This document shows, piece after piece, positions 1-8,304 of a stretch of 64,000 nt of DNA. The notes beneath the pieces are model-generated. The model did not search any database. It was not told where the DNA came from and was given only the letters and a program-made list of their open reading frames with translations. The translations under genes and the position numbers were made by a program. Numbering within the stretch: position 1 is the first letter of the stretch; every line of letters starts with the position of its first letter. Source of the stretch: Thalassolituus sp006212115 (GTDB lineage: Bacteria; Pseudomonadota; Gammaproteobacteria; Pseudomonadales; Oceanobacteraceae); NCBI RefSeq assembly GCF_040372045.1, contig NZ_BAABWH010000003.1; one strand, written 5' to 3'.

Positions 1-700
1 TGCGGCGAACCATGTCGGCTATGGCTTAATGGAGACGCGTCCCGGTTCCGTGACGCGTCCTTCCCCTGGGTATAACGTTGAGATTCTGGATGATCACGGC
101 GAGCTAATGCCCGCTGGTGAGCAAGGAAATATTGCGATTAAACTTCCGCTGCCTCCCGGTTGTTTACCTACCATCTGGAATAATCATGAGCGCTTTGAGA
201 CCGGTTATCTGAATAGCTTTTCTGGCTATTACGTTTCCGGCGACGGGGGACTCATTGATAAGGATGGTTATTTGTTTGTGCAGGGGCGCACTGATGACAT
301 TATCAATGTTGCCGGGCATCGGTTATCGACGGGGGAAATGGAAGAAGTCGTGGCAGGCCATGAGGCGATTGCAGAGTGTGCCGTAATTGGAAGGGCGAGC
401 GAGCTGAAGGGAGAAGAGCCACTCGGACTGGTGCTGCTGAAAGACGGCGTTACCATTGAGGAGGCAGCATTAGAGTCGGAATTGGTTGAGAGGGTTAGGG
501 AACAGATCGGCGCGGTGGCTTGCTTTCGTCATGCGGTCGTTGTTCAGCGCCTGCCAAAAACACGTTCTGGCAAGATTTTACGCAAGGTGCTCCGCAGTAT
601 TGCAAACAGTGAGGAGTACCAAACTCCGTCAACAATTGATGATCCGGCGTGTCTTGACGAAATAGAGGCGTGTTTATCGAAAAAAGGGTTAAGAAAGTGA
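1..700 (+). CDS. prpE: Propionyl/acyl-CoA synthetase, C-terminal part (5' end outside window)
   Basis: The open frame runs in from the left edge (first whole codon at base 2), so about 232 C-terminal residues of an adenylate-forming enzyme are present. Visible features are the core loop YYVSGDGG, the hinge region GRTDDIINVAGHRLS, and the C-terminal lysine motif LPKTRSGKILRKVLR that is needed for adenylation. The stretch KLPLPPGCLPTIW resembles PrpE propionyl-CoA synthetases more than acetyl-CoA synthetases. The expected reaction is carboxylate + ATP + CoA to acyl-CoA in the cytoplasm. A terminator follows about 80 bp downstream, so this is the last gene of its unit. The family is sure; the preference for propionate is inferred from similarity recalled from memory, and the symbol is tentative. 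Confidence 0.8.
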   Translation, partial: AANHVGYGLMETRPGSVTRPSPGYNVEILDDHGELMPAGEQGNIAIKLPLPPGCLPTIWNNHERFETGYLNSFSGYYVSGDGGLIDKDGYLFVQGRTDDIINVAGHRLSTGEMEEVVAGHEAIAECAVIGRASELKGEEPLGLVLLKDGVTIEEAALESELVERVREQIGAVACFRHAVVVQRLPKTRSGKILRKVLRSIANSEEYQTPSTIDDPACLDEIEACLSKKGLRK

Positions 701-781
701 AATTTTCTGGAACCAAGGTGGGTTGAGTGCGTCTGACCATACGGTTGCTGCAAAGCAACCATTATGATTGCTCCCCCTCTC

Positions 782-809
782 ACGCCGGCCCTCGGGTCGG
801 CGTTTTTTT
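782..809 (+). terminator. Rho-independent terminator after the acyl-CoA synthetase gene
   Basis: A GC-rich hairpin (ACGCCGGCC, loop CTCG, GGTCGGCGT, one G-T pair) is followed by a run of seven T. The T run overlaps the stop codon of the convergent flavodoxin-like gene. Confidence 0.85.
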
Positions 810-1272
810 AGATGATCCCCTCGGCAAGTGCGACGGCGATCGCTTCGCCAAGTTCTTCCATTTCCTCAGTCCAACTGGGCTGCCACTCGCCCTGCAGTGT
901 TATAGGCTCCTGAATAAAACGCCAGCGTAAGCCGGTTGTTATTGTTTCGATGGCGCGCCGCGTTCCAGTTCCGTCATGACCAGCACGGATAATCGCGACA
1001 CAGGGCAGGCCTTGCTTACTGTCCAGTAATGGATAGTAGATGCGGTCAAACCAATCTTTCATTGCACCAGCCATGTAACCAAGGTTTTCCGGTGTGAGTA
1101 GTACGATCGCATCGGCAGAGAATGCCTCGTCTGCACCGCTATCAAGGGGCGCAGAAAACAGGCAGCGGAGGTCCGCTTCGGAACGAGTGGCTCCTGTGAT
1201 CAGAGCGTCGCGCAAACGACGCAAATTTTCAGAGGGGCAGTGCGCGACGATTAATAGCGTGCGGGCTGTCAT
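808..1272 (-). CDS. Flavodoxin-like / NAD(P)H-dependent FMN oxidoreductase family protein
   Basis: A 154-residue cytoplasmic protein with a flavodoxin-like fold: N-terminal strand TLLIVAHCPSENLRRL, where FMN phosphate would bind, and the characteristic block TPENLGYMAGAMKDWFDR near residues 60-77. These features place it among small FMN-binding reductases of unknown substrate. It follows the uspE-like gene by 37 bp on the same strand and is probably co-transcribed with it. The ATG at 1272 has no clear Shine-Dalgarno, which fits translation from a polycistronic message. The redox partner cannot be told from sequence. Confidence 0.8.
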   Translation of the reverse strand: MTARTLLIVAHCPSENLRRLRDALITGATRSEADLRCLFSAPLDSGADEAFSADAIVLLTPENLGYMAGAMKDWFDRIYYPLLDSKQGLPCVAIIRAGHDGTGTRRAIETITTGLRWRFIQEPITLQGEWQPSWTEEMEELGEAIAVALAEGII

Positions 1273-1309
1273 AAATTTTTCAGTTATTCAGTGTGTTTGA
1301 TTCAGAGGC

Positions 1310-2236
1310 TCAGTCGACTTCTGGTTTGACGCCGTCATTTGGCTTAATAACGAGCACATCTCCACCCACTTTGTCTAACAATGCCTCGGCAGTATTGCCA
1401 ATCAGTACGCCGCTTAAACCATCCCGGCCTATGGTCCCCACGACAATAAGGTCGGCCTCGATCTCTTGAGCGAGATCCGGGATTACGGCTTCCGCATCTC
1501 CCTCGGCCAGATGTGTATGATCATCATGAACATTAAACTTCCGAGCCCATTTCTGTGTTGCTTCTTTATGCTGTTCGGTAACGTATTTCTGTATATCGTC
1601 TGGAGGTGTCACCTCAGGAATCATGGCAAGCGCAACCGCTACCATCGGATACGCATTGGCGATGTGCAGGTCGGTTTCAAAATGATCGGCCAGGTGTTCA
1701 GCGAAAGACAGAATGTTGTCGTTGATGAGGTTGTGACCGGTATCCGAACTTGTCGCATCAATGCAGGCAAGAATTCGGTTGTGTTTCCATTGGTTGGCAC
1801 TTTTAACCATTAGCACCGGAGCTGGACACTGGCGCATCAGATGCCAGTCGCAGTGTGAGAAGATCCGATCAATAATTCCGTGTGGATGGGTAGATTTTAC
1901 GACCAGATCGAATTCGGTAGCGCGGGCAGATTCGACCGCGGCATCGTGTAGGTGTTTTTGCCAGTGGACTTCTGTATGCACGTGAAGTTCAGCCAGTTGT
2001 TCGGTATCAATATAAGAGTCGAGCCAGTCCTGGCTGCGCTGAATCAGGGCATCCCTAATACTGGTTGAGGTCGTATCGGCCAGTTGTGATGCTTTATCAC
2101 CAAAGCTATCCCAGGCATGGGTCAGAAGTGTGATGTCCGCATCAAGGGCGTGTGCCAGCCATGCTGCTCGTGTCAGTCCGTGTTGATCGTCATCATTGGG
2201 ATCAAGGACGACCAGAATATGATTGATATCTAACAT
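1310..2236 (-). CDS. uspE: Universal stress protein, tandem-domain UspE type
   Basis: The 308-residue product consists of two Usp domains (about 1-145 and 150-305), the size of E. coli UspE (316). The second domain ends in the nucleotide-binding segment GTIGRDGLSGVLIGNTAE, close to the UspE form of the G-2X-G-9X-G motif, and VLVIKP. Usp proteins are cytoplasmic and accumulate under stress; tandem forms act in stress survival and motility/adhesion regulation. The start ATG at 2236 follows GAGGAAG at good spacing. It lies downstream of the lysR gene and upstream of the flavodoxin-like gene, all leftward. Confidence 0.88.
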   Translation of the reverse strand: MLDINHILVVLDPNDDDQHGLTRAAWLAHALDADITLLTHAWDSFGDKASQLADTTSTSIRDALIQRSQDWLDSYIDTEQLAELHVHTEVHWQKHLHDAAVESARATEFDLVVKSTHPHGIIDRIFSHCDWHLMRQCPAPVLMVKSANQWKHNRILACIDATSSDTGHNLINDNILSFAEHLADHFETDLHIANAYPMVAVALAMIPEVTPPDDIQKYVTEQHKEATQKWARKFNVHDDHTHLAEGDAEAVIPDLAQEIEADLIVVGTIGRDGLSGVLIGNTAEALLDKVGGDVLVIKPNDGVKPEVD

Positions 2237-2278
2237 GGTGACTTCCTCATCGTTTTCGACACTTTTTACAGCATACCG

Positions 2279-2311
2279 TCTGATCAGGGTGACGTCTTGG
2301 CTTTGATCAGA
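2279..2311. repeat. Inverted repeat upstream of uspE
   Basis: Perfect 8-bp arms TCTGATCA (2279-2286) and TGATCAGA (2304-2311) are separated by 17 bp between the lysR stop and the uspE start. The position suits an operator for a dimeric regulator acting on uspE. It does not match the FNR consensus TTGAT-N4-ATCAA. Confidence 0.4.
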
Positions 2312-2327
2312 GGAAATATGATTGGAA

Positions 2328-3269
2328 TCATGACTTGTGTTGATTCAGAAGATCGAGCAACGCATTGGCGGCGTTGCTGCGGGTCCGATGGCGGAGGTAA
2401 ACGACACCGAGCTTGCGTTGCAGTGGACGCGCAGGCCAGGTCAGGTTGTATAAGCTAGCGTCACTACCAGGAGCGTTCTTCGCGGTTCTATTTTCATTGC
2501 CGGTCGGAATAGCTCCAAAGTCGCTGACCATTGAGGCGGGCAGTAATGACCAACCCAATCCTACAGATACCAGCATCTTGATAGTTTCCAGATAATTGGT
2601 GGGCATCGGCGCGCGTAACGTCAGGGCTGAATCTGAGAACACATCAGCAACCAGTCGATAGGTGATGGTGTCACGCTCCGGCAGAATCGCAGCCTCTTCG
2701 GACAAGTCTCTCAGTGTCAGGTTGGGGATGGTTGCCAGTCGGTGGTCCCGGGAGCAAACGCATACCATGTCATCCTGCCATAACGGTATGGCCTCAATAT
2801 CATCACTCGGAGTATCGCTGAGGGTAGTCAGTGCAAGATCAACTTGCCTGAGTCTGACTGCCTGGTAGGCCCTCTCAGAGCCAAGAAATTCCAGATCGAG
2901 TTCAACGGCAGGATGATGCTGGACAAATTGCCTTAGTACAGGTGGTAGGCGGTGAAGGCCAATATGGTGACTGGTGGCAAGTGTCAGGCTACCTTGTACG
3001 TCTCCCGTCATGTTCTCAAGCTCTAACTCAGTATCCGATACAAGATCGAGAATCTGCTGGGCTCGGGGGAGCAACGCATGGCCAGCTTCGGTGAGTGAAA
3101 TAGTTCGATTGTGGCGATCAAACAGTGGCGTGCCGAGTTGCTCTTCGAGAAGCTTAATTCTTTTACTGACTGCTGACTGCGTCAGATAAAGGGTATCCGC
3201 TGCAGTGGAAAATGATCGTTGATCCGCAACCGCAATAAACGCCTTCAGGGACTGGGTATCCATCGTCAT
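2328..3269 (-). CDS. LysR-family transcriptional regulator, divergent from leuC
   Basis: A 313-residue LTTR. The N-terminal winged helix-turn-helix (about residues 5-64) contains FSTAADTLYLTQSAVSKRIKLLEEQLG, split here only by normal LTTR spacing, and a periplasmic-binding-like effector domain follows. It is transcribed away from leuC across a 125-bp gap (3270-3394). LysR genes commonly regulate the divergent neighbour, so control of leuCD is plausible; the effector is unknown. Chosen start is the ATG at 3269 (MTMDTQSL); the ATG six bases further in is an alternative. Confidence 0.88.
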   Translation of the reverse strand: MTMDTQSLKAFIAVADQRSFSTAADTLYLTQSAVSKRIKLLEEQLGTPLFDRHNRTISLTEAGHALLPRAQQILDLVSDTELELENMTGDVQGSLTLATSHHIGLHRLPPVLRQFVQHHPAVELDLEFLGSERAYQAVRLRQVDLALTTLSDTPSDDIEAIPLWQDDMVCVCSRDHRLATIPNLTLRDLSEEAAILPERDTITYRLVADVFSDSALTLRAPMPTNYLETIKMLVSVGLGWSLLPASMVSDFGAIPTGNENRTAKNAPGSDASLYNLTWPARPLQRKLGVVYLRHRTRSNAANALLDLLNQHKS

Positions 3270-3394
3270 CCTCAGTGCTAAGTTAAGGTATTCTCTTTTG
3301 GAATTTAAACTAGAAAAAATATGAATTTCTGTTGTTTATCATCTGCGGTATTATCCTGCAAGTGATTGATGAGAGATGAAATGGAGCACCGAGC

Positions 3395-4813
3395 ATGGCC
3401 GGCAAGACTCTTTATGACAAACTTTGGGACCAGCACGTGGTGAAAACCCGTGAAGATGGGACCGCTTTAATTTATATCGACCGACAGCTTCTTCACGAAG
3501 TGACTTCACCTCAGGCGTTTGAAGGTCTGCGTATCGCAGGTCGTCAACCATGGCGCCTGGATGCCAACCTGGCAACGCCAGACCATAACGTACCAACGAC
3601 CTCTGCCGAGCGCGAATCTGGTATCGATGGTATTCAAGATCCGGTTTCCCGTATTCAGGTGAAAACCCTTGACGACAACTGCGATCATTTTGGTATCAAC
3701 GAATTCAAAATGGCCGACAAGCGTCAGGGCATCGTGCACGTGGTTGGCCCAGAGCAGGGCGCGACTCTGCCGGGTATGACAGTCGTGTGTGGTGATTCTC
3801 ACACGGCGACCCACGGTGCGTTTGCTGCATTGGCACATGGTATCGGTACCTCTGAAGTTGAGCACGTATTGGCGACTCAGTGTCTGATTCAGCGCAAGAT
3901 GAAGAACCTGCTGATTAAGGTTGACGGTGAGCTGGGTAAAGGTATTACCGGTAAAGACGTGGTTCTCCATGTGATCGGTGTGATCGGTACTGCTGGTGGT
4001 AATGGCTGTGCCATGGAATTCGGTGGTTCTGCTATTCGCTCTATGAGCATGGAAGGCCGTATGACCATGTGTAACATGGCGATCGAAGCTGGTGCCCGTG
4101 TTGGTATGGTAGCGTTCGATGAGATCACTGCTGAATACGTGAAAGGTCGCCCGTTTGCGCCTAAAGCCGATCAGTGGGAACAGGCCGTTGCTGCATGGAC
4201 TGACCTCAAGTCTGATGACGATGCTGAATTCGACAAAGTGGTAGAGATTCGTGCCGAAGACATCAAGCCTCAGGTGACCTGGGGGACTTCTCCTGAAATG
4301 GTAACGACCGTTGACGGCACGGTTCCTACTCTGGACGACGCCGCTGACGATGTTGAACGCTCAGGTTTTACCCGTGCGTACGAGTACATGGGTCTGACTG
4401 CGGGCCAGAAGATCACAGACATCAAACTGGATCGCGTATTTATTGGTTCCTGCACTAACTCCCGTATCGAAGATCTACGCGCTGCTGCCGAAGTAGCTAA
4501 AGGCCGTAAAGTTGCAGATAGCCTGATTCAGGCCTTAGTGGTACCGGGTTCTGGTCTGGTGAAAGAGCAGGCGGAGCAGGAAGGTCTGGACAAGATTTTT
4601 GTTGAAGCCGGTTTTGAATGGCGTGAGCCGGGTTGCTCTATGTGTCTGGCGATGAACGCTGACAAACTGGGCAGCGGTGAGCATTGTGCGTCTACCTCCA
4701 ACCGTAACTTCGAAGGTCGTCAGGGTTACGGCGGTCGTACGCATCTGGTGAGCCCAGCGATGGCTGCAGCTGCTGCAATTGCTGGTCACTTTGTCGACGT
4801 GCGTGAATTTTAA
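3395..4813 (+). CDS. leuC: 3-isopropylmalate dehydratase large subunit
   Basis: The 472-residue product isomerises 2-isopropylmalate to 3-isopropylmalate with LeuD, the second step of leucine biosynthesis. Aconitase-family marks are GDSHTATHGAF (about residue 132), the first 4Fe-4S cysteine in IGSCTNSR (about 350) and the paired cysteines in EPGCSMCLAMN (about 413-416). Length is normal for LeuC. The ATG at 3395 follows ATGGAGCACC. leuD follows after 14 bp, so the two subunits are co-translated. The promoter must lie in the 125-bp gap shared with the divergent lysR gene. Confidence 0.98.
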   Translation: MAGKTLYDKLWDQHVVKTREDGTALIYIDRQLLHEVTSPQAFEGLRIAGRQPWRLDANLATPDHNVPTTSAERESGIDGIQDPVSRIQVKTLDDNCDHFGINEFKMADKRQGIVHVVGPEQGATLPGMTVVCGDSHTATHGAFAALAHGIGTSEVEHVLATQCLIQRKMKNLLIKVDGELGKGITGKDVVLHVIGVIGTAGGNGCAMEFGGSAIRSMSMEGRMTMCNMAIEAGARVGMVAFDEITAEYVKGRPFAPKADQWEQAVAAWTDLKSDDDAEFDKVVEIRAEDIKPQVTWGTSPEMVTTVDGTVPTLDDAADDVERSGFTRAYEYMGLTAGQKITDIKLDRVFIGSCTNSRIEDLRAAAEVAKGRKVADSLIQALVVPGSGLVKEQAEQEGLDKIFVEAGFEWREPGCSMCLAMNADKLGSGEHCASTSNRNFEGRQGYGGRTHLVSPAMAAAAAIAGHFVDVREF

Positions 4814-4827
4814 TAGGAGAACCTGAG

Positions 4828-5466
4828 ATGAAAGCATTTACTGTACATCAGGGTGTTGTCGCTCCTATGGACCGCGCCAACATCGACACCGATATGATCA
4901 TCCCTAAGCAGTTCCTGAAGTCGATCAAGCGTTCTGGCTTTGGACCGAACCTGTTCGATGAGCTGCGTTATCTGGACGAAGGTCAGCCTGACGCGGATAA
5001 CAGCGGTCGCCCGCTGAATCCTGACTTCGTGCTGAATCAGCCGCGATACAGCGGTGCTTCTGTGCTGCTGGCGCGTGAAAACTTTGGCTGTGGTTCAAGC
5101 CGGGAGCACGCACCTTGGGCACTGGAAGACTTTGGCTTCCGTGCGATCATTGCGCCAAGCTATGCGGATATTTTTTACAACAACAGCTTTAAAAATGGCC
5201 TGCTGCCGATCGTTCTAGATGAAGAGACGGTGGATCGTCTGTTCAAAGAGACTGAAGCAAATGAAGGTTACCAGCTGACTGTCGATCTTGAGAACCAGAA
5301 AGTAGTGACGCCATCAGGTGAAGAGATCACGTTTGAGGTGGACGATTTTCGTCGTCACTGCCTGCTGAATGGTCTGGACGATATTGGTCTGACGTTGCAG
5401 GACGCTGACGAAATTCGCGCCTATGAAGAGAAGCGTCGCGCCTCCTCTCCATGGCTTTTCGGGTAG
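4828..5466 (+). CDS. leuD: 3-isopropylmalate dehydratase small subunit
   Basis: The 212-residue swivelling-domain partner of LeuC. The substrate-recognition block GCGSSREHAPWAL is present near residues 88-100, and IDTDMIIPKQFLK lies near the N-terminus, as in other LeuD proteins. An AGGAGA ribosome-binding site sits 8 bp before the ATG. Unlike the usual tight leuD-leuB spacing, 377 bp of non-coding, palindrome-rich DNA separate it from leuB. Confidence 0.98.
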   Translation: MKAFTVHQGVVAPMDRANIDTDMIIPKQFLKSIKRSGFGPNLFDELRYLDEGQPDADNSGRPLNPDFVLNQPRYSGASVLLARENFGCGSSREHAPWALEDFGFRAIIAPSYADIFYNNSFKNGLLPIVLDEETVDRLFKETEANEGYQLTVDLENQKVVTPSGEEITFEVDDFRRHCLLNGLDDIGLTLQDADEIRAYEEKRRASSPWLFG

Positions 5467-5482
5467 GGGAGCTACCTGCGTT

Positions 5483-5568
5483 GCCAGAGCGTTGTTAAAA
5501 ATTATCTCAGAATGCTCATTTACGATTTGTAGACTCCGCTTCTTCGATAATTTTTGCCTAGCTCTGGC
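5483..5568. repeat. Imperfect long palindrome in the leuD-leuB gap (REP/ERIC-like element)
   Basis: The left arm reads GCCAGAGC, six unpaired bases, then AAAAATTATC (5483-5506). The right arm is its reverse complement, GATAATTTTT (5546-5555), five bases, GCTCTGGC (5561-5568). The 39-nt middle holds AATGCTCATTTAC and GTAGACTCCGCTTCTT. The whole can fold as one cruciform or RNA hairpin of about 86 nt. Similar intergenic palindromes with a CTCATTTAC...GTA.ACTCCGC core occur, from memory, in several marine gammaproteobacteria. No coding frame is apparent. Confidence 0.6.
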
Positions 5569-5618
5569 GGCCTCGCCGACGCTCCAATGGCGTTGTTGTT
5601 GCCGCTAAATATGATTTG

Positions 5619-5648
5619 TCAGTCCTCTGGATAAGGTATGAGGACTGA
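5619..5648. repeat. Perfect 9-bp inverted repeat in the leuD-leuB gap
   Basis: TCAGTCCTC (5619-5627) and GAGGACTGA (5640-5648) flank a 12-bp loop. It is followed by AAAAAA rather than a T run, and no T run follows in the other orientation, so it is not a standard terminator. Confidence 0.5.
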
Positions 5649-5706
5649 AAAAATGCTGATGGCAAGGCGCTGGTTAAGCCTGTTTTCGACCTCTGTGCCA
5701 TGGCCA

Positions 5707-5788
5707 GATCTGTTCCATACAGATCGCGGCACTTCCACCATCCATGGTGGTCGGATGGCACAGGGGGCCCATGGATGGGTTCACTGCG
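5707..5788 (+). repeat. Array of three short hairpins in the leuB 5' leader
   Basis: Three consecutive stem-loops are visible: GATCTGT-TCCAT-ACAGATC (5707-5725), CCACCAT-CC-ATGGTGG (5735-5750) and CCCAT-GG-ATGGG (5768-5779). They are followed by TTCACTGCGA (5780-5789). The shared CCAT/ATGG loop sequences suggest one modular element. The array lies 55-140 bases before the leuB start and would be in its leader RNA. Related motifs occur in the trpB-trpA gap. Confidence 0.5.
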
Positions 5789-5843
5789 AGTCGCAAACAG
5801 TCTGAAGCGGCGATTTGTTTAAAAAGATTTTGAGGTTTTAGAA

Positions 5844-6929
5844 ATGAGCAAAAACGTACTGATCCTGCCGGGCGATGGTATTGGCCCGGAAATCGTTGCA
5901 GAAGCCGTTAAGGTTCTGAACGTCGCGAACGAAAAATTCAATCTGGGTCTGGAGCTGGTGGACGGTCTGGTCGGTGGTTCCGCCTACGACGTGCACGGCA
6001 CGCCACTGCCAGAAGAGACGATGGAAAAAGCACGCGCGGCAGACGCAATCCTGCTGGGCGCGGTAGGTGGTCCTAAGTGGGATAACCTGGAAGATCGCGA
6101 ACTGCGTCCTGAGAAAGGTCTGCTGGGTCTGCGCTCTGGTCTGGAACTGTTCGGTAATCTGCGTCCTGCAATTCTTTACCCACAGCTGGCGGACGCGTCT
6201 TCACTGAAACCTGAAGTGGTTTCTGGTCTGGATATTCTGATCGTACGCGAACTGACTGGTGGCATATACTTCGGTAAGCCTCGCGGTATCCGTACCCTCG
6301 AAAACGGTGAACGTGAAGGCTACAACACTTACGTGTACAGCGAATCTGAAATTAAGCGTATCGCTCATGTAGCATTCCAGTCGGCTATGAAACGCAACAA
6401 GAAGCTGTGTTCTGTCGACAAAGCCAACGTTCTGGAAGTGACTGTGCTGTGGCGCGAAATTCTGGAAGAAGTAGGCAAAGAATACCCAGAAGTTGAACTG
6501 TCTCATATGTACGTTGATAACGCGGCGATGCAGCTGGTGCGTGCGCCTAAGCAGTTCGACGTTATGGTTACCGGGAACATGTTCGGTGACATCCTGTCAG
6601 ATGCAGCTGCAATGCTGACCGGTTCTATTGGTATGTTGCCTTCAGCCTCTCTGGATAAAGACAACAAAGGTATGTACGAGCCATGTCATGGTTCGGCACC
6701 GGATATCGCAGGTCAGGGCATTGCTAACCCATTGGCAACCATCCTTTCAGCTGCGATGATGTTGCGCTACTCACTGGGTGAAGGTGCTGCGGCGGACGCA
6801 ATCGAAAAAGCCGTCAGCAACGTACTCGATAAAGGTCTGCGTACCGGCGACATCTTCTCTGACGGTATGCAGAAAGTTTCTACTGCCGAGATGGGCGAAG
6901 CAGTTGTGGCTGCTCTGCAGGAGGTTTAA
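5844..6929 (+). CDS. leuB: 3-isopropylmalate dehydrogenase
   Basis: The 361-residue NAD-dependent decarboxylating dehydrogenase makes 4-methyl-2-oxopentanoate, the third leucine-pathway step. Family marks are LPGDGIGPE at the N-terminus, LRELTGGIYFG-type sequence (VRELTGGIYFGKPRG), the catalytic region SVDKANVLE, and MYVDNAAMQLVRAP followed by TGNMFGDILSD. Start ATG at 5844 follows TGAGG at about 10 bp. The next gene, asd, starts 4 bp after its stop. Confidence 0.97.
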   Translation: MSKNVLILPGDGIGPEIVAEAVKVLNVANEKFNLGLELVDGLVGGSAYDVHGTPLPEETMEKARAADAILLGAVGGPKWDNLEDRELRPEKGLLGLRSGLELFGNLRPAILYPQLADASSLKPEVVSGLDILIVRELTGGIYFGKPRGIRTLENGEREGYNTYVYSESEIKRIAHVAFQSAMKRNKKLCSVDKANVLEVTVLWREILEEVGKEYPEVELSHMYVDNAAMQLVRAPKQFDVMVTGNMFGDILSDAAAMLTGSIGMLPSASLDKDNKGMYEPCHGSAPDIAGQGIANPLATILSAAMMLRYSLGEGAAADAIEKAVSNVLDKGLRTGDIFSDGMQKVSTAEMGEAVVAALQEV

Positions 6930-6933
6930 CTCG

Positions 6934-8055
6934 ATGTCACAGATGAATGTTGGCCTGGTAGGCTGGCGCGGTATGGTTGGTTCTGTCCTGATGCAGCGCA
7001 TGCAGGAAGAGAAAGATTTTGACCTGATTAATCCGGTGTTTTTCACCACGTCTCAGAAGGGCCTCCCAGCCCCTGACTTTGCGGGTAAAGATTGCGGCAC
7101 TTTGGAAGACGCGTTCGATATCGACGCGCTGAAAGCGCAGGATGTCATCATTACCTGTCAGGGCGGTGATTACACTAAAGAAGTCTACGGCAAGCTGCGT
7201 GAAGCGGGCTGGAATGGCTACTGGATCGATGCAGCATCGTCATTGCGCATGGATGACAGCGCTATCATCGTCCTTGATCCGGTGAACAAAGACGTTATCG
7301 AAAAAGGCATTGAGTCAGGTGTAAAAACCTACGTTGGCGGTAACTGTACCGTTAGCCTGATGTTGCTGGCACTGGGCGGTCTGTTCGAGAAAGATCTGGT
7401 TGAATGGGTTGCTCCGCAAACTTATCAGGCGGCGTCTGGCTCTGGTGCACGTCACATGCGCGAACTGATCTCTCAGATGGGTGCTATCCGCGACGAAGTG
7501 AAAGACAAGCTTGATGATCCTGCCAGTGCCATTCTGGAAATCGACCGTCAGGTGGCTGATTTCATCCGCAGCGATGCGTTGCCGACTGACCAGTTTGGTG
7601 TGCCTCTGGCGGGAAGCTTGATTCCATACATCGACTCTCAGCTGGAATCTGGTCAGAGCCGCGAAGAATGGAAAGCACAGGTTGAAGCCAATAAGATTAT
7701 GGGTCGCAGCGATGATCAGGTACCAGTCGATGGTCTCTGTGTTCGTGTCGGGGCGATGCGTTGTCACAGTCAGGCAATGACCATTAAGCTGAAAAAAGAT
7801 CTGCCAGTCAGTGAAATTGAAAGCATTCTGGCCGGTCACAATGACTGGGTGAAAGTGGTTCCTAATGATCGCGATGTGAGCATGACCGAACTGACTCCAG
7901 CCAAAGTGACGGGCACATTAAGTATCCCGGTAGGCCGTATTCGTAAGTTGAATATGGGGCCGGAATATATTTCTGCCTTTACGGTGGGTGATCAGCTCCT
8001 TTGGGGCGCAGCTGAGCCACTTCGCCGAATGTTGCGCATTTTGTTGACTAAGTGA
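6934..8055 (+). CDS. asd: Aspartate-semialdehyde dehydrogenase
   Basis: A 373-residue enzyme reducing aspartyl phosphate to aspartate semialdehyde for lysine, threonine, methionine and peptidoglycan precursors. N-terminal NADP site VGLVGWRGMVGSVLMQRM, active-site cysteine in GGNCTVSLML (about residue 138) and histidine segment RCHSQAM mark the gammaproteobacterial Asd1 type (about 370 residues). The frame is open further upstream inside leuB, but ATG 6934 is chosen because GGAGG precedes it and the Rossmann motif begins there. It is the last gene of the leu-asd unit, before a terminator. No usg paralogue follows, unlike in Pseudomonas. Confidence 0.97.
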   Translation: MSQMNVGLVGWRGMVGSVLMQRMQEEKDFDLINPVFFTTSQKGLPAPDFAGKDCGTLEDAFDIDALKAQDVIITCQGGDYTKEVYGKLREAGWNGYWIDAASSLRMDDSAIIVLDPVNKDVIEKGIESGVKTYVGGNCTVSLMLLALGGLFEKDLVEWVAPQTYQAASGSGARHMRELISQMGAIRDEVKDKLDDPASAILEIDRQVADFIRSDALPTDQFGVPLAGSLIPYIDSQLESGQSREEWKAQVEANKIMGRSDDQVPVDGLCVRVGAMRCHSQAMTIKLKKDLPVSEIESILAGHNDWVKVVPNDRDVSMTELTPAKVTGTLSIPVGRIRKLNMGPEYISAFTVGDQLLWGAAEPLRRMLRILLTK

Positions 8056-8057
8056 TT

Positions 8058-8086
8058 AAAAAGCGGGGCATTTGCCCCGCTTTTTT
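8058..8086 (+). terminator. Rho-independent terminator after asd
   Basis: Strong hairpin AAGCGGGGCA-TT-TGCCCCGC followed by six T, directly after the asd stop codon; the A run upstream extends the stem and could let it work in both directions. Confidence 0.95.
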
Positions 8087-8160
8087 CATGGTGGCTGGTA
8101 AAAAAATGCTCTAAGTGTTTCATGCGTCACGCTTTTATCCCCCGTAAGCCGGGCAAAATA

Positions 8161-8189
8161 TTGCGTTAGCTGACTTTATATTTGATACT
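8161..8189 (+). promoter_or_regulatory. Candidate sigma-70 promoter for fimV
   Basis: TTGCGT (-35) and GATACT (-10) are separated by 17 bp, about 115 bp before the fimV start, downstream of the asd terminator. The match is moderate (3/6 and 4/6). Confidence 0.35.
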
Positions 8190-8304
8190 ACGAAGCGCTT
8201 ATGAACGGAATCTATAAGTAAGCTTGGTCAGGATCATCTAAAAAGAAAGCGGTTTCTCGATAAACCTGCGATACATCGTCGCGAACGACAACAAGGAAGC
8301 AATA

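Noticed and set aside
3506..3970. 154-residue minus-strand frame opposite leuC
   Set aside because: Antisense shadow of a highly conserved gene.
5619..5648. Inverted repeat after leuD as a terminator
   Set aside because: It is followed by A rather than T on the plus strand and has no T run on the minus strand.
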